Shown: in pieces, positions 1 to 9,849 of the stretch
How the letters are laid out: each line of letters begins with the position of its first letter
Position numbering within the stretch: the first letter of the stretch is position 1
DNA from: Caballeronia sp. SEWSISQ10-4 2
GTDB taxonomy: Bacteria; Pseudomonadota; Gammaproteobacteria; Burkholderiales; Burkholderiaceae
Length of the DNA: 64,000 nt
Assembly: GCF_030464885.1 (NCBI RefSeq)
Contig: NZ_JALPRJ010000009.1
Coordinates: 108,743 to 172,742 of the forward strand
Reading direction: 5' to 3'
Notes under the pieces: model-generated
Database searches by the model: none
Told to the model about the DNA's origin: nothing
The model's input: the letters and a program-made list of their open reading frames with translations, nothing else
Made by a program: the position numbers and the translations under genes

Positions 1-279
1 GCCGAACGGGCGTTGGAAGACTTCAATCATCGTGCGAAGGGCGGTGTGCCGGACGAGATTCCATCCGTGACGCTTAGCGGCGCACCGCTCGCTATCGGGC
101 AACTGCTGAAGCAAGCCGGGCTGGTGCCTTCGACTAGCGAGGCGCTGCGCAATATCGAGCAAGGTGGCGTGAAGATCGATGGCACGACGGTGTCCGACAA
201 GGGCTTGAAGATCGAGGCGGGCGAGTTTGTCGTGCAGGTCGGCAAACGCCGCTTCGCGCGCGTCACGCTGGCGGCGTAA
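1..279 (+). CDS. tyrS: Tyrosyl-tRNA synthetase, C-terminal part (truncated by window start)
   Basis: The reading frame is open from base 1 to a TAA at 277-279, so only the last 92 residues are visible and the catalytic domain lies outside the window. The visible part holds the end of the anticodon-binding region and a C-terminal S4-type RNA-binding domain: G-Q-L-L-K-Q-A-G-L, then [14 protein letters not shown] and a closing [11 protein letters not shown]. This arrangement is known for bacterial TyrS, which charges tRNA-Tyr in the cytoplasm. The stop codon lies 4 bases before the GTG of dtd, so the two are very likely co-transcribed. Other S4 proteins are possible in principle, but the spacing to dtd and the [11 protein letters not shown] segment favour TyrS. 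Confidence 0.9.
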   Translation, partial: AERALEDFNHRAKGGVPDEIPSVTLSGAPLAIGQLLKQAGLVPSTSEALRNIEQGGVKIDGTTVSDKGLKIEAGEFVVQVGKRRFARVTLAA

Positions 280-283
280 GCGC

Positions 284-742
284 GTGATCGCACTCATTCA
301 GCGCGTTTTGCGGGCCGACGTGCGCGTGGGCAACCGCGTGACAGGTGCGATCGATGCGGGCCTGCTGGCGCTTGTGTGCGCGGAGCGTGGCGACACGCCG
401 GCGATCGCTGACAAGTTGCTGGCAAAGATGCTGGCGTATCGCGTCTTCAGCGACGCCGCTGGCAAGATGAATCTGCCGGTGAGGGATATTGACGGTATGG
501 GGCGTGCCGGCGGCGTGTTGCTGGTGTCGCAATTCACGCTCGCTGCGGATACCTCAAGCGGCCTGCGTCCAAGCTTCACGCCCGCAGCGCCGCCTGAGGA
601 AGGCCGCAGGCTCTTCGAATACTTCGTTGCGCAGGCGCGCTCTACGCATCCGATAGTCGAGACGGGCCAGTTCGGCGCGGACATGCAAGTGTCGCTGGTC
701 AATGACGGACCGGTCACTTTCTGGTTGCAAGTACGTCCCTGA
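284..742 (+). CDS. dtd: D-aminoacyl-tRNA deacylase
   Basis: This 152-residue protein matches the usual DTD length (about 145-150). DTD hydrolyses D-aminoacyl-tRNA, for example D-Tyr-tRNA, and so removes mischarged products of synthetases such as the TyrS encoded just upstream. Family signatures visible are M-I-A-L-I-Q-R-V at the N terminus, the active-site S-Q-F-T-L segment, and the C-terminal N-D-G-P-V-T-F stretch, which corresponds to the cross-subunit Gly-cisPro chirality motif. The GTG at 284 is chosen because it gives the canonical N terminus and lies 4 bases after the tyrS stop. The frame is open further upstream but that extension would overlap tyrS and is not DTD-like. Confidence 0.95.
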   Translation: MIALIQRVLRADVRVGNRVTGAIDAGLLALVCAERGDTPAIADKLLAKMLAYRVFSDAAGKMNLPVRDIDGMGRAGGVLLVSQFTLAADTSSGLRPSFTPAAPPEEGRRLFEYFVAQARSTHPIVETGQFGADMQVSLVNDGPVTFWLQVRP

Positions 743-789
743 TGTTTTGTCACTGCGCCGGCTGACCAGGCGCGTTCTCTGGAATCCCC

Positions 790-1452
790 ATGACTACGCA
801 AGTCCTCTTCATCAGGCACGGCGAAACTGACTGGAATCGCATCAAGCGTATTCAGGGGCATATTGATATTCCGCTGGCCACAACCGGCATCGCGCAGGCA
901 GGACAGCTTGCCCAGCGTCTTTTGCGAGAGTCGAAGGACGGCGCACGGCTAGACGCGGTGTATTGCAGCGATCTGCTGCGCGCCCAGCAAACGGCAAAAC
1001 CGTTTGCGGACGCACTCGGTTTGTCGCTGAACCTGAATGAAGGTCTGCGCGAACGTTGGTACGGTGACTTTCAAGGTCACGACAGTGAAGAAATCCGCGC
1101 GAAGTATCCCGCTGAATATGCTGTCTGGCAGAGCCACGATCCGGATTTCGCTCCACCCGGCGGTGAGTCGCAAAGAGCATTCTCACAACGCGTGTTACGC
1201 ACTGTCGAGCCGATCGTGGCTGCGCATCCGGATGGACGTATCGCGTGTGTCGCGCATGGCGGCGTGCTGGATTGCATCTATCGGTTCGTGCGTGAAATTC
1301 CGCTCGACGCGCCGCGCGACTGGCCGCTGCTGAATTCGAGCATCAACGTGGTGGACTTCGAGAATGGTCAGGCGAAGGTCGTGTCGTGGGGCGACGTCGT
1401 GCATCTTTCGTCACCCAGTAGCGACGACGACCTCAAGGAGGTGCCGCGCTAG
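790..1452 (+). CDS. Histidine phosphatase family protein (phosphoglycerate mutase-like)
   Basis: A 220-residue protein of the histidine phosphatase (2H phosphoesterase) superfamily. The nucleophilic motif F-I-R-H-G-E-T-D-W-N places His10 as the phospho-acceptor, and the second catalytic His is in V-A-H-G-G-V at about residue 156; the acidic residue around Glu88 (L-R-E-R-W-Y-G) is the expected proton donor. Relatives include GpmB-type phosphatases and alpha-ribazole phosphatase CobC; substrate cannot be told from sequence, and annotators often name this gene gpmB. It follows dtd by 47 bases on the same strand, probably as the last gene of the tyrS-dtd unit, and converges on ruvB. Confidence 0.85.
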   Translation: MTTQVLFIRHGETDWNRIKRIQGHIDIPLATTGIAQAGQLAQRLLRESKDGARLDAVYCSDLLRAQQTAKPFADALGLSLNLNEGLRERWYGDFQGHDSEEIRAKYPAEYAVWQSHDPDFAPPGGESQRAFSQRVLRTVEPIVAAHPDGRIACVAHGGVLDCIYRFVREIPLDAPRDWPLLNSSINVVDFENGQAKVVSWGDVVHLSSPSSDDDLKEVPR

Positions 1453-1501
1453 CTTGATCGGACATCGGCTTGAATCGGCTTGAGCTCAGCGCCATTGCGG
1501 C

Positions 1502-2566
1502 TTACGTATCCTGATTTGCGTCCCACAGATCGCGAACGGGACCCGCGTCCGGGGCGGCGAGACCGAAGTGGCGATACGTCAACAACGTGGCGACGCGTCC
1601 GCGTGGCGTGCGCTGCAAGTACCCCTGCTGGATCAAATAGGGCTCGAGTACGTCTTCAATGGTGTCGCGCTCTTCACCGATTGCCGCAGCCAGATTGTCG
1701 ACCCCGACCGGACCGCCATCGAACTTATGCAGGATGGCTTCCAGCAGTTTCCGGTCCATCAGGTCGAAGCCGACCGCATCGACGTCGAGCATTTTCAACG
1801 CGGCATCGGCGACGTCAGCCGTGATGTTGCCGTCCGCTCGGACCTCGGCATAATCGCGCACGCGGCGAAGCAGCCGGTTCGCAATCCGCGGAGTGCCACG
1901 CGCCCGCTTTGCAATCTCCAGCGCTCCTTCCGGCACAATATCCGCCTTGAGCAACGACGCTGAGCGCGTAACGATCCGCGCCAGTTCGCTCGCGGTGTAG
2001 AACTCCAGCCGCGACACAATGCCGAAGCGATCGCGCAACGGATTGGTCAGCATGCCAGCACGCGTGGTCGCGCCAACCAGCGTGAACGGCTGCAAATCCA
2101 GCTTCACGCTACGCGCCGCCGGACCTTCGCCAATCATGATGTCGATCTGATAATCCTCGAGCGCCGGATACAGGATCTCCTCGACGACCGGTGACAGCCG
2201 GTGGATTTCGTCGATGAAAAGCACGTCGTTCTTTTCGAGGTTGGTCAGCAGCGCGGCGAGATCGCCGGCGCGTTCCAGTACCGGCCCCGACGTTTGCCGC
2301 AGATTAACGCCCATTTCCCGCGCGATGATGTGCGCGAGCGTGGTCTTGCCCAGACCCGGCGGTCCGAATAACAGAACGTGATCGAGCGCTTCAGAGCGCC
2401 GCCGTGCGGCCTCGATAAAGATCTGCAACTGATCCCGGATCTTCTCCTGCCCGACGTATTCCTCGAGCTGACGCGGCCGCAGCGCGCGCTCGAACACTTC
2501 CTCGTTCGGCGAGACCGGAGTAGCCGAAATGATGCGTTCGGCGGCGAGTTTGTCGGTTTCTATCAT
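1502..2566 (-). CDS. ruvB: Holliday junction branch-migration ATPase RuvB
   Basis: RuvB is the hexameric AAA+ motor that drives branch migration of Holliday junctions with RuvA. The 354-residue protein shows the Walker A motif [11 protein letters not shown] (about residues 67-76), Walker [10 protein letters not shown] (about 116-123), the sensor/arginine region G-A-T-T-R-A-G-M-L and a C-terminal winged-helix domain ending in R-G-R-V-A-T. The length is normal for the family. It is the last gene of the minus-strand ruvC-ruvA-ruvB set, 128 bases after ruvA, a longer gap than in ruvAB operons where the two nearly touch; I saw no clear terminator in that gap. Confidence 0.97.
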   Translation of the reverse strand: MIETDKLAAERIISATPVSPNEEVFERALRPRQLEEYVGQEKIRDQLQIFIEAARRRSEALDHVLLFGPPGLGKTTLAHIIAREMGVNLRQTSGPVLERAGDLAALLTNLEKNDVLFIDEIHRLSPVVEEILYPALEDYQIDIMIGEGPAARSVKLDLQPFTLVGATTRAGMLTNPLRDRFGIVSRLEFYTASELARIVTRSASLLKADIVPEGALEIAKRARGTPRIANRLLRRVRDYAEVRADGNITADVADAALKMLDVDAVGFDLMDRKLLEAILHKFDGGPVGVDNLAAAIGEERDTIEDVLEPYLIQQGYLQRTPRGRVATLLTYRHFGLAAPDAGPVRDLWDANQDT

Positions 2567-2694
2567 GCGTCGATTGTACCGCGTCGCTAAAACGCCGAAA
2601 GCTGGCCGATCGGCCGACTGTTGGCCGGATCAGCCGCGTGGGAGACTGAATCCGTACCAGGTTTGCGTTCGGATTGAGTCTCGCTCGCCAATCA

Positions 2695-3285
2695 TCAGCG
2701 CGTGGGTTGAAACGACAGCGCCTTCAGGGCCAGTTTGATGCCCTCGGAGACGCCCGTGCCGGCCGGAACATTCTTGACCGCCATAAGCGCTTCTTTATCG
2801 GAGTAACCCAATGCCAGCAATGCATTCAGGATATCGCTCGCGTGATCCGGACCGGCCACCGTGCCCGCCGCCGTGCCCAGGTCCGCACCAAGCTTGCCCT
2901 TCAGTTCGAGCAAGAGGCGTTCGGCTGTTTTCTTGCCAATGCCAGGTGTACGCGTCAGGCGCGCGGCGTCTTGCATTGTCACTGCTTGCGCCAGTTCCTG
3001 AACGCTCATGCCGGAGAGCACTGCCAGCGCCATGCGCGCACCGATCCCGCTGATCTTGAGCAGTTCGCGGAAGGTCGTGCGTTCCTGCTGCGTGCCGAAG
3101 CCGTACAACAAATGCGCGTCTTCACGAACGATCAACTGAGTCAGCAGCACGACCTTTTCGCCGCTGTTCGGCAGGTTGTAGAAGGTGCTCATCGGCACGG
3201 CGATTTCATAACCGACGCCCCCGCAATCAACCAGCAAATACGGCGGGTTTTTTTCCAGTAAAACGCCTGCGATACGACCAATCAT
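2695..3285 (-). CDS. ruvA: Holliday junction DNA-binding protein RuvA
   Basis: RuvA binds the four-way junction as a tetramer and loads RuvB. The 196-residue product begins M-I-G-R-I-A-G-V-L, the standard RuvA N terminus (OB fold), followed by two helix-hairpin-helix motifs, [10 protein letters not shown] and [11 protein letters not shown], and a C-terminal RuvB-binding domain around [12 protein letters not shown]. Length is typical. It lies 21 bases downstream of ruvC and is surely co-transcribed with it. Confidence 0.96.
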   Translation of the reverse strand: MIGRIAGVLLEKNPPYLLVDCGGVGYEIAVPMSTFYNLPNSGEKVVLLTQLIVREDAHLLYGFGTQQERTTFRELLKISGIGARMALAVLSGMSVQELAQAVTMQDAARLTRTPGIGKKTAERLLLELKGKLGADLGTAAGTVAGPDHASDILNALLALGYSDKEALMAVKNVPAGTGVSEGIKLALKALSFQPTR

Positions 3286-3306
3286 GGTGAGGGACTTGTA
3301 ATGGAG

Positions 3307-3849
3307 TTAGCCGACAAGACGGCCGCGCCGTACGCGCAGGCCCTTTTTAGCCAGCGAGGGCGCAATGCCGCCGAGTGCCGTCATCGCGCCACCGGCATGC
3401 GCGTGACAGATGGCCATGCCGAGCGCATCGGCGGCATCGGTGCCGGGCACGCCGGTGAGCGCAAGCAAGCGCACTACCATCTGCTGCATTTGTTCTTTCG
3501 TTGCGCGGCCATAGCCCACCACGGCTTGCTTCAACTGCAACGCGGTGTATTCGGCCACTGGCACGCCGTTCGCAACCAGGCCGCAAATGGCCGCGCCGCG
3601 GGCCTGGCCGAGCAGCAGTGTCGATTGCGGGTTGACGTTCACGAACACCTTCTCGATCGCGGACTGATCGGGTGCATGCTGCCGGACGAGCGTCGAAATA
3701 CCTTCGAAGATCGTATTGAGACGCGACGGCAAATCGGCGTCGGCGGTTTTGATGACGCCGCTGGTCACATAGGTCAGCGTTTGGCCGGTCTTATCGATGA
3801 CGCCAAAACCGGTCACGCGCAGGCCCGGGTCAATACCGAGAATTCTCAT
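3307..3849 (-). CDS. ruvC: Holliday junction resolvase RuvC
   Basis: RuvC is the dimeric Mg-dependent endonuclease that cuts Holliday junctions. The four catalytic carboxylates are all present: Asp7 in I-L-G-I-D-P-G, Glu66 in A-I-E-K-V-F-V, and Asp138/Asp141 in G-T-D-A-A-D-A-L-G. The 180-residue length is normal. It is first in the ruvCAB set, with an intrinsic terminator between it and purH, so it may have its own promoter in the 105-base gap as well as receiving read-through from purH. Confidence 0.97.
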   Translation of the reverse strand: MRILGIDPGLRVTGFGVIDKTGQTLTYVTSGVIKTADADLPSRLNTIFEGISTLVRQHAPDQSAIEKVFVNVNPQSTLLLGQARGAAICGLVANGVPVAEYTALQLKQAVVGYGRATKEQMQQMVVRLLALTGVPGTDAADALGMAICHAHAGGAMTALGGIAPSLAKKGLRVRRGRLVG

Positions 3850-3902
3850 GGAGTGCCGTTGGAACGTAGTGCTTGCGATACTAACAGCGCGGCGCAGAAA
3901 GT

Positions 3903-3937
3903 AAAAAGCCCGGTATGCCTGCCGGCCACCGGGCTTT
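3903..3937 (-). terminator. Intrinsic terminator downstream of purH
   Basis: A 10-bp inverted repeat (AAAGCCCGGT at 3905-3914 pairing with ACCGGGCTTT at 3928-3937) is followed on the minus strand by a run of T (bases 3907-3903). It begins 18 bases after the purH stop. It should end most purH transcripts before ruvC. Confidence 0.8.
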
Positions 3938-3954
3938 CCGAAGCTGAAGCGTGC

Positions 3955-5520
3955 TCAGTGACGGAAGTGACGCGTTCCGGTGAGCACCATCGCGATGTTG
4001 TGCTCGTCGGCAGCGGCGATTACTTCGTCATCGCGCATGGAGCCGCCTGGCTGAATCGCGCAGGTCGCACCCGCATTTACGACGACGTCGAGGCCATCGC
4101 GGAACGGGAAAAACGCGTCCGATGCCACAGCCGATCCCGCCAGGGACAACCCCGCGTTCTGCGCCTTGATGCTGGCAATGCGCGCCGAATCCACGCGGCT
4201 CATTTGCCCGGCGCCCACGCCGAGCGTCATACCGCCACCGCAGAACACGATAGCGTTCGACTTCACGTACTTGGCGACGCGCCACGCGAACAACAGATCG
4301 TCCATTTCCTTCGGTGTCGGATGACGCTTAGTGACCACGCGCAACTCGTGCGGCTGCACGTTCTTCGAATCCAGCGATTGGACGAGCAAGCCGCCGCCCA
4401 CGCGCTTCAGATCGAACGCGTTGTGACCATCGCCGAGATCGATCTGCAACAGACGCACGTTCTGCTTCGCCGCGAAAATCTGCTTTGCGGCTTCGCTGAA
4501 CGAGGGCGCCATCAGCACTTCCACGAACTGCTTCGCAACAGCCTGCGCCGCCGCTTCATCCACTTCGCGATTGAACGCGATGATGCCGCCGAACGCCGAT
4601 GTCGGATCGGTCTGGAACGCCTTCGAATACGCTTCGTGCGCGTTCGCGCCGATCGCCACGCCGCACGGATTCGCGTGCTTGATGATCACGCAGGCCGGCA
4701 CGTCGAAGGTCTTCACGCATTCCCACGCGGCGTCGGAATCCGCGATGTTGTTGTACGAGAGCTCCTTGCCCTGCAACTGCTCGTAGTTCGCCAGCGCGCC
4801 CGCCGGCGTCGTGAGATCACGATAAAACGCTGCGCTTTGATGCGGGTTCTCGCCGTAACGCAGATCCTGCACCTTGGTGAACGCGAGGTTGAACGTCGAC
4901 GGGTAGGTGTTGCGGCTTTTGTGCTGCAACTCGTCGGTCAGGCTCGTCAGGTAGTTCGTGATCGCGCCGTCGTATTGCGCGGTGTGCGCGAAGACTTTGG
5001 TCGCGAGCTTGAAGTTCGTCGCGTAGCTGACGGTGTTTTTAGCCGAACGCATTTCGTCGAGGACCGTCGCGTAATCCGAAGGATCGACAATCACGGTCAC
5101 ATCGCGATGATTCTTCGCGGCCGAGCGCAGCATGGTCGGGCCGCCGATATCGATGTTTTCAATCGCATCTTCCAGCGAGCATTCTTCCTTCGATACCGTC
5201 TGCACGAACGGATACAGGTTCACCACCAGCAAGTCGATGGTCGGAATGCTGTGTTGCTCGAGCGCGGCCATGTGTTCTGGCAAGTCGCGACGCGCCAGGA
5301 TGCCGCCGTGAACCTTCGGATGCAGCGTTTTTACGCGGCCGTCGAGCATCTCCGGGAAACCGGTGTAGTCGGCGACTTCGGTGACGGGCAGGCCGGCATC
5401 GGCGAGCAGTTTTGCGGTGCCGCCGGTCGACAGCAGGCTGACGCCTAGCTCCGACAGCGATTTCGCAAATTCGACGATGCCAGACTTGTCGGAAACGGAA
5501 AGGAGCGCTTGCTTGATCAT
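3955..5520 (-). CDS. purH: Bifunctional AICAR formyltransferase / IMP cyclohydrolase
   Basis: PurH carries out the last two steps of de novo purine synthesis, AICAR to FAICAR to IMP. The 521-residue product starts [15 protein letters not shown], the conserved MGS-like (IMP cyclohydrolase) N terminus with L-L-S-T-G-G-T-A, and the AICARFT domain follows with L-R-Y-G-E-N-P-H-Q and K-H-A-N-P-C-G-V-A, containing the expected catalytic Lys-His pair. Length is as usual (about 520-530). It lies 94 bases downstream of fis on the same strand; dusB-fis-purH is a recurrent order in Burkholderiaceae. A very long open frame on the opposite strand is a GC-driven shadow. Confidence 0.97.
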   Translation of the reverse strand: MIKQALLSVSDKSGIVEFAKSLSELGVSLLSTGGTAKLLADAGLPVTEVADYTGFPEMLDGRVKTLHPKVHGGILARRDLPEHMAALEQHSIPTIDLLVVNLYPFVQTVSKEECSLEDAIENIDIGGPTMLRSAAKNHRDVTVIVDPSDYATVLDEMRSAKNTVSYATNFKLATKVFAHTAQYDGAITNYLTSLTDELQHKSRNTYPSTFNLAFTKVQDLRYGENPHQSAAFYRDLTTPAGALANYEQLQGKELSYNNIADSDAAWECVKTFDVPACVIIKHANPCGVAIGANAHEAYSKAFQTDPTSAFGGIIAFNREVDEAAAQAVAKQFVEVLMAPSFSEAAKQIFAAKQNVRLLQIDLGDGHNAFDLKRVGGGLLVQSLDSKNVQPHELRVVTKRHPTPKEMDDLLFAWRVAKYVKSNAIVFCGGGMTLGVGAGQMSRVDSARIASIKAQNAGLSLAGSAVASDAFFPFRDGLDVVVNAGATCAIQPGGSMRDDEVIAAADEHNIAMVLTGTRHFRH

Positions 5521-5614
5521 GATGGGAACGGCGGAAGCCGGTAGGGGAGTCGAGGGAATCAGGAAATTCGAGTCGACCGCCGTACGCCGCGACGGTCCGG
5601 GTAAAACAGATACG

Positions 5615-5848
5615 TCAAATCAGGCCGTGCTGTTGCAGCTTCTTGCGCAGCGTGTTGCGGTTGATACCGAGAAACTCCGCCGCGAGCGACTGGTTGCCCT
5701 CGGCTTGCTTCAGCACGACTTCCAGCATCGGTTTTTCGACGCACGAAATCACCATCTCGTAGACGTCGTGCGGCTTCGAGCCGTCCAGATCCTGGAAATA
5801 ATTGTCCAGGCTCTGGCGGACGCATTGTTCTATGTGATGTCTACTCAT
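5615..5848 (-). CDS. fis: Fis family DNA-binding protein
   Basis: A 77-residue protein homologous to the C-terminal part of enteric Fis, a nucleoid-associated regulator of rRNA promoters and DNA topology. The helix-turn-helix is clear near the end: [20 protein letters not shown]. Beta-proteobacterial Fis-like proteins are shorter than the 98-residue E. coli protein and lack much of its beta-hairpin arm, as here. The ATG at 5848 overlaps the dusB stop in an ATGA, which fixes the start and implies translational coupling with dusB, as in the E. coli dusB-fis operon. Confidence 0.92.
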   Translation of the reverse strand: MSRHHIEQCVRQSLDNYFQDLDGSKPHDVYEMVISCVEKPMLEVVLKQAEGNQSLAAEFLGINRNTLRKKLQQHGLI

Positions 5849-6957
5849 GCGGCTAGTCGGTCTGTGTGGTTCTGCCCGTCGCACGATTCTTCTGCTTCGT
5901 CGTTGCCGCCGCAATCGGCGTTCGCGCCGAGTTCTTCGACATAGACGAGACGGTCGGACAACGCCTTTTGGGCGTCGAAGAATTCGTTCACGGCAAGCAA
6001 TTGTTCTCGTGTGGAATCCAGCGTGTTCATCCGATGTCTGAACGTGTTGGCGCCGGAAAGGCCGCGAGTGTACCAGCCGATGTGTTTGCGCGCTGTACGA
6101 ACGCCCGTGAATTCGCCATAGAAATCATAGTGATCTTCGAGATGCTCATTCATCAGTAACTGGATCTCGTCGATACGCGGCGCCGGCAAATGTTTGCCCG
6201 TTGCCAGAAAGTGTTCGATCTCGCGAAAGAGCCACGGACGGCCCTGTGCGGCGCGGCCGATCATGATTGCATCCGCGCCGGTGATGGTCAGCACGTGACG
6301 CGCTTTTTCAGGCGTGGCGATGTCGCCGTTCGCTACCACTGGAATGCGCACGGAAGCTTTGACGGCCGCGATGGTCTCGTATTCCGCGTCGCCTTTGTAC
6401 AGATCAGCGCGCGTGCGGCCATGTACGGTCAGCATCGAAATGCCTGCGTCCTGCGCGATGTGCGCAATGTTCAGCGCGTTTTTGTTCTCGCGATTCCAGC
6501 CCGTGCGGATTTTCAGCGTGACGGGCACGGCATCAGGACCGACGCCGACCGCGTTCACCACGGCCTGCACGATCTGCGCGACCAATGTTTCGTTTTGCAG
6601 CAATGCCGACCCAGCCGCCACATTGCAGACTTTTTTGGCTGGGCAGCCCATGTTGATGTCGATAATCTGCGCGCCGTTCGCGACATTGTGACGCGCGGCT
6701 TCGGCGAGCATTTTCGGATCGGCGCCGGCGATCTGAACCGAGACAGGCTCCACTTCGCCCGTGTGATTCGCGCGACGCAGCGTTTTCTCGCTTTTCCACA
6801 ATTGCGCATTCGATGCAACCATTTCGGACACCGCGTAACCCGCGCCCATGCGCTTGCACAACTGCCGGAACGGCCGGTCCGTCACACCCGCCATGGGGGC
6901 GACGAACAAGTTGTTACGCAAAATATGGGGGCCGATGGCCGGTGTGGAAATGGGCAT
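5845..6957 (-). CDS. dusB: tRNA-dihydrouridine synthase B
   Basis: DusB is an FMN-dependent enzyme that reduces uridines in the tRNA D-loop. The 370-residue protein has the TIM-barrel N terminus P-M-A-G-V-T-D-R-P-F-R, the catalytic Cys105 in N-M-G-C-P-A-K-K-V-C-N, and the FMN phosphate-binding V-V-A-N-G-D-I and M-I-G-R-A-A-Q-G-R-P-W segments. It is about 40-50 residues longer than E. coli DusB because of a C-terminal tail rich in Asp/Glu that runs up to the fis overlap. It heads the dusB-fis pair after a 235-base upstream gap, so the operon promoter should lie there. Confidence 0.95.
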   Translation of the reverse strand: MPISTPAIGPHILRNNLFVAPMAGVTDRPFRQLCKRMGAGYAVSEMVASNAQLWKSEKTLRRANHTGEVEPVSVQIAGADPKMLAEAARHNVANGAQIIDINMGCPAKKVCNVAAGSALLQNETLVAQIVQAVVNAVGVGPDAVPVTLKIRTGWNRENKNALNIAHIAQDAGISMLTVHGRTRADLYKGDAEYETIAAVKASVRIPVVANGDIATPEKARHVLTITGADAIMIGRAAQGRPWLFREIEHFLATGKHLPAPRIDEIQLLMNEHLEDHYDFYGEFTGVRTARKHIGWYTRGLSGANTFRHRMNTLDSTREQLLAVNEFFDAQKALSDRLVYVEELGANADCGGNDEAEESCDGQNHTDRLAA

Positions 6958-7192
6958 GAAACTCGCGGCGTCCCGGATCGGAGGGACGCAAAAGCGCTTA
7001 AGGAAACGCGTATTTTAACGCGAACACGCTGGGTCAATTAAGTCCAATCGACGGGCAAGTTGTTAAATCCTCTATGAAACTTGCGAACGTCATAGAGTAA
7101 AAGCACGACTTTGGGTAGATGAATGCCGTATCGGGTAAGGCATGTGATCAGTCACCGCAAGCTCGCAACTTACGCGCCCGACTCGCGAAGAA

Positions 7193-8425
7193 TCAGCGTC
7201 GCTGCCCGAACATCATCTGCCGTGCCAGCACGGTCTTAACCGGCGGGACAAATTCCAGCGCGCTCAATGCCAGTCCGCGCAGCGCGGCGAGCGGTGGGAA
7301 GTCGATAGTGAAAAGACGCGCAAGGGTGTCGGTGGCGCCGATCGTCATGCGCCGGTCCAGCGCGCGTCGTTGAGCAAAAAGACTCAGGGCAACCGTTGTC
7401 GGGCCATTCGTCGATAACGCGTCGCAAAGCGCGTGGGCATCGCGGAGACCGAGATTGAGTCCTTGTCCGGCGACTGGATGCAGCGTTTGCGCCGCGTTGC
7501 CGATAGCGACCGTGCGCCTGTCGACGAGTGCATTCAGCGCGTTTAGTCCGAGCGGGAACATGGCTCGTCCCGCAATTCGCGTGAAGCGGCCCAAGCGCTC
7601 GCCGAATGCCGCGCCGAGTTCGGCGAGGAACGCGTCATCGGGGAGTTGCGATCGGCGGGCCGCCTCTTCGGGATCGCAGCACCAGACCAGCGCGTAGTCC
7701 GCCTGACGCGCGCCGCCGCACGGCAGCAATGCGATCGGACCCTCGGGCGTGAAGCGTTCCCATGCGACGCCAGGTTGGGGCGACGACACGCTCACCGTTC
7801 CGACGATAGCCGTCTGGCCATAGTCGCGCGTGTTTTTGACGTCGGCTGAAAGAGCGGAAGAGGCGTCCGTTTCCTTATCCTTATACAACCCGCCTTCCGC
7901 GTTCACCAGAATGCGCGCGCGAATCGTGCGGTCGCCGGTTGCCGAATGGATCGGCAGCGTGACGCCGTCGTGATCGTGCAGGGGCGTCGACGCGGTGGTT
8001 TCCGTGAACCAATGCACGCCGGTTTTGCTCACGGCCTGCGCCAGCGTCGTAACAAGCGAGCCATAACGCACGACATAGCCGAGCGCGGGCAGACCGTGTT
8101 CATCGTGATCGATCAGCGTGCGGCCGAATTGACCGCGTTGAGAAACGTGAATGCGTTTGATCGGCGTGGCATCAGCGGGAAAACCGAGCGACGATTCGAG
8201 CATCGCGCGGCTGCCATGCGAAACGGCGATGGCACGTGGATCAGCTAATGCCGCGTCAGGTTCGCGCGCGTCGATCAACGCCACCGATAACCGCGATGTC
8301 GCGCTCCGTTTCACCAGCCAGCCGGCAAGCGCGAGCCCGACGGGTCCCGCGCCGACGATTGCTATATCGAAGTGATAATCGGCAGGCGGTGCATGGCCGA
8401 TAGTTTCCGCAGTTTCAATTTGCAT
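7193..8425 (-). CDS. ubiH: UbiH/COQ6-type FAD-dependent hydroxylase (ubiquinone synthesis)
   Basis: A 410-residue flavoprotein monooxygenase of the UbiH/UbiF/UbiI/COQ6 family, which hydroxylate the aromatic ring of ubiquinone precursors at the membrane. Visible are the N-terminal dinucleotide-binding motif I-V-G-A-G-P-V-G-L-A-L-A-G and the second FAD motif A-I-G-N-A-A-Q-T-L-H-P-V-A-G-Q-G-L-N-L-G characteristic of the family. Which ring position is hydroxylated cannot be decided from sequence alone, so the symbol is tentative. Its ATG lies upstream of the pepP stop (11-base overlap), the same pepP-ubiH coupling known from E. coli, which supports the assignment. Confidence 0.85.
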   Translation of the reverse strand: MQIETAETIGHAPPADYHFDIAIVGAGPVGLALAGWLVKRSATSRLSVALIDAREPDAALADPRAIAVSHGSRAMLESSLGFPADATPIKRIHVSQRGQFGRTLIDHDEHGLPALGYVVRYGSLVTTLAQAVSKTGVHWFTETTASTPLHDHDGVTLPIHSATGDRTIRARILVNAEGGLYKDKETDASSALSADVKNTRDYGQTAIVGTVSVSSPQPGVAWERFTPEGPIALLPCGGARQADYALVWCCDPEEAARRSQLPDDAFLAELGAAFGERLGRFTRIAGRAMFPLGLNALNALVDRRTVAIGNAAQTLHPVAGQGLNLGLRDAHALCDALSTNGPTTVALSLFAQRRALDRRMTIGATDTLARLFTIDFPPLAALRGLALSALEFVPPVKTVLARQMMFGQRR

Positions 8426-9818
8426 CTTGCGTTTGCGCGTCGCGCATCAAGGCTTCGATTTCGTCGGCGTCGACGGGGACTTCGCGCGTCATCAACTCGC
8501 AGCCGTTTTCGGTGACGATGGCGTCGTCCTCGATCCGGATGCCGATGTCCGCATAACGTTCGGGCACGTCAACGGCCGCGCGAATGTACAGGCCCGGCTC
8601 GATGGTCAGCGTCATGCCCGCCTTCAACGTGCGCCATGCACGTGCGCCCTGGTCGTCGAGGTGTGCGTGGGCGTCGCGGTAATCACCGGCATCGTGCACG
8701 TCCATGCCGAGCCAATGTCCCGTCCGATGCATGTAGAAACGCTGATAAGCGCGCTCGGCGATGACATCGTCGACGGTGGCGAACGTGTTCTTATCGACAA
8801 TGCCAGTGTCCAGCAAACCTTGCGCCAACACACGCACCGCAGCTTCGTGCGGCGCATCGAAACTGACGCCCGCGCGGGTCGCGTCGACGGCGGCGTATTG
8901 CGCGGCCAGCACGATGTCGTAGATTTCCCGTTGCGCCGATGTGAACCGCCCGCTCGCCGGAAACGTGCGCGTGATGTCGGACGCGTAGCCGTCGAGCTCG
9001 CACGCGGCGTCGATCAGGATCAGGTCGCCTTCGCACACGATCGCGTTGCCCGCCGGGTAATGCAGCGTGCAGGCATTTGCGCCGGCCGCGACGATCGTGC
9101 CGTACGCGGGCGATTGCGCGCCGCGTCGGCGGAACGTGTAGAGCAACTCGGCTTCGAGTTCGTATTCGTGCATGCCGGGGCGGCAGGTTTGCATCGCGCG
9201 CCGGTGTGCTTCGGCGGAAATCTTTCCGGCGCGCCGCATGATCGCGAGTTCGTGCGCGTCTTTGATCAGGCGCATTTCGTCGAGCAAAGGCAGCAGGTCG
9301 TTTGCTCTCAGTGGCGTTTTCACACCAATCCGGCTTTGCGCCCGAACCGCCGCGAGCCAGCCGCGCACTTGCGCGTCGAGTTCGGCGGAGCGGCCGAGCG
9401 CGTAATACAGCGCAGTTTTATCGGCGAGCAGGCGCGGCATTTCTGCGTCGAGCTGATCGATGGGGAACGCCGCCTCGAAACCCAGCGCGAGACGCGCGCC
9501 TTCGGGGCCGTACCGGAAACCGTCCCAGGTTTCCCGCTCGGCGTTTTTCTCGCGGCAGAACAGGATGGCGGCGGGTTCATCGGCTTCGGCGCTGGCGTCG
9601 AGCACCAAAGTCGCTTCGGGTTCGGTGAAGCCCGTCAGGTAATAGAAGTAGCTGTCGTGACGGAACGGATAGTCGGCGTCGCGATTGCGCATCACCTCGC
9701 GCGCAGTCGGCACGATGGCGATGCCGCCGCCCGATTCACGCAGCGCCGTGAGGACGCGGTCACGGCGGCTGCGATAGACGTCGATGGCTAAGGATTGGGC
9801 TTCAGTCGATGAGTTCAT
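8415..9818 (-). CDS. pepP: Xaa-Pro aminopeptidase
   Basis: PepP removes N-terminal residues preceding proline. The 467-residue product has the N-terminal aminopeptidase-P domain (R-N-R-D-A-D-Y-P-F-R-H-D-S-Y-F-Y-Y-L) and a C-terminal pita-bread M24 metallopeptidase domain with the dinuclear metal ligands: two Asp in L-I-D-A-A-C-E-L-D-G-Y-A-S-D-I-T-R, His in H-R-T-G-H-W-L-G-M-D, Glu in T-I-E-P-G-L-Y and Glu in I-R-I-E-D-D. The ATG at 9818 gives M-N-S-S-T-E-A; the open frame extends further but the extra residues are not family-like and would run into the upstream gene's 3' end. Confidence 0.93.
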   Translation of the reverse strand: MNSSTEAQSLAIDVYRSRRDRVLTALRESGGGIAIVPTAREVMRNRDADYPFRHDSYFYYLTGFTEPEATLVLDASAEADEPAAILFCREKNAERETWDGFRYGPEGARLALGFEAAFPIDQLDAEMPRLLADKTALYYALGRSAELDAQVRGWLAAVRAQSRIGVKTPLRANDLLPLLDEMRLIKDAHELAIMRRAGKISAEAHRRAMQTCRPGMHEYELEAELLYTFRRRGAQSPAYGTIVAAGANACTLHYPAGNAIVCEGDLILIDAACELDGYASDITRTFPASGRFTSAQREIYDIVLAAQYAAVDATRAGVSFDAPHEAAVRVLAQGLLDTGIVDKNTFATVDDVIAERAYQRFYMHRTGHWLGMDVHDAGDYRDAHAHLDDQGARAWRTLKAGMTLTIEPGLYIRAAVDVPERYADIGIRIEDDAIVTENGCELMTREVPVDADEIEALMRDAQTQDAN

Positions 9819-9849
9819 GCAGCGATTGTAGCGCCGCGTTTGCGATGCT

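Noticed and set aside
2567..2694. Possible extra gene or terminator between ruvA and ruvB
   Set aside because: Open frames here are short and lack ribosome binding sites, and no stem with a T tract was found.
3301..5448. 715-codon open frame on the plus strand opposite ruvC and purH
   Set aside because: It lies antisense to two unmistakable genes and has Arg/His/Gly-rich, low-complexity content typical of GC-driven shadow frames.
8427..9791. 454-codon frame antisense to pepP
   Set aside because: Composition is that of a complementary-strand shadow; pepP is certain on the other strand.
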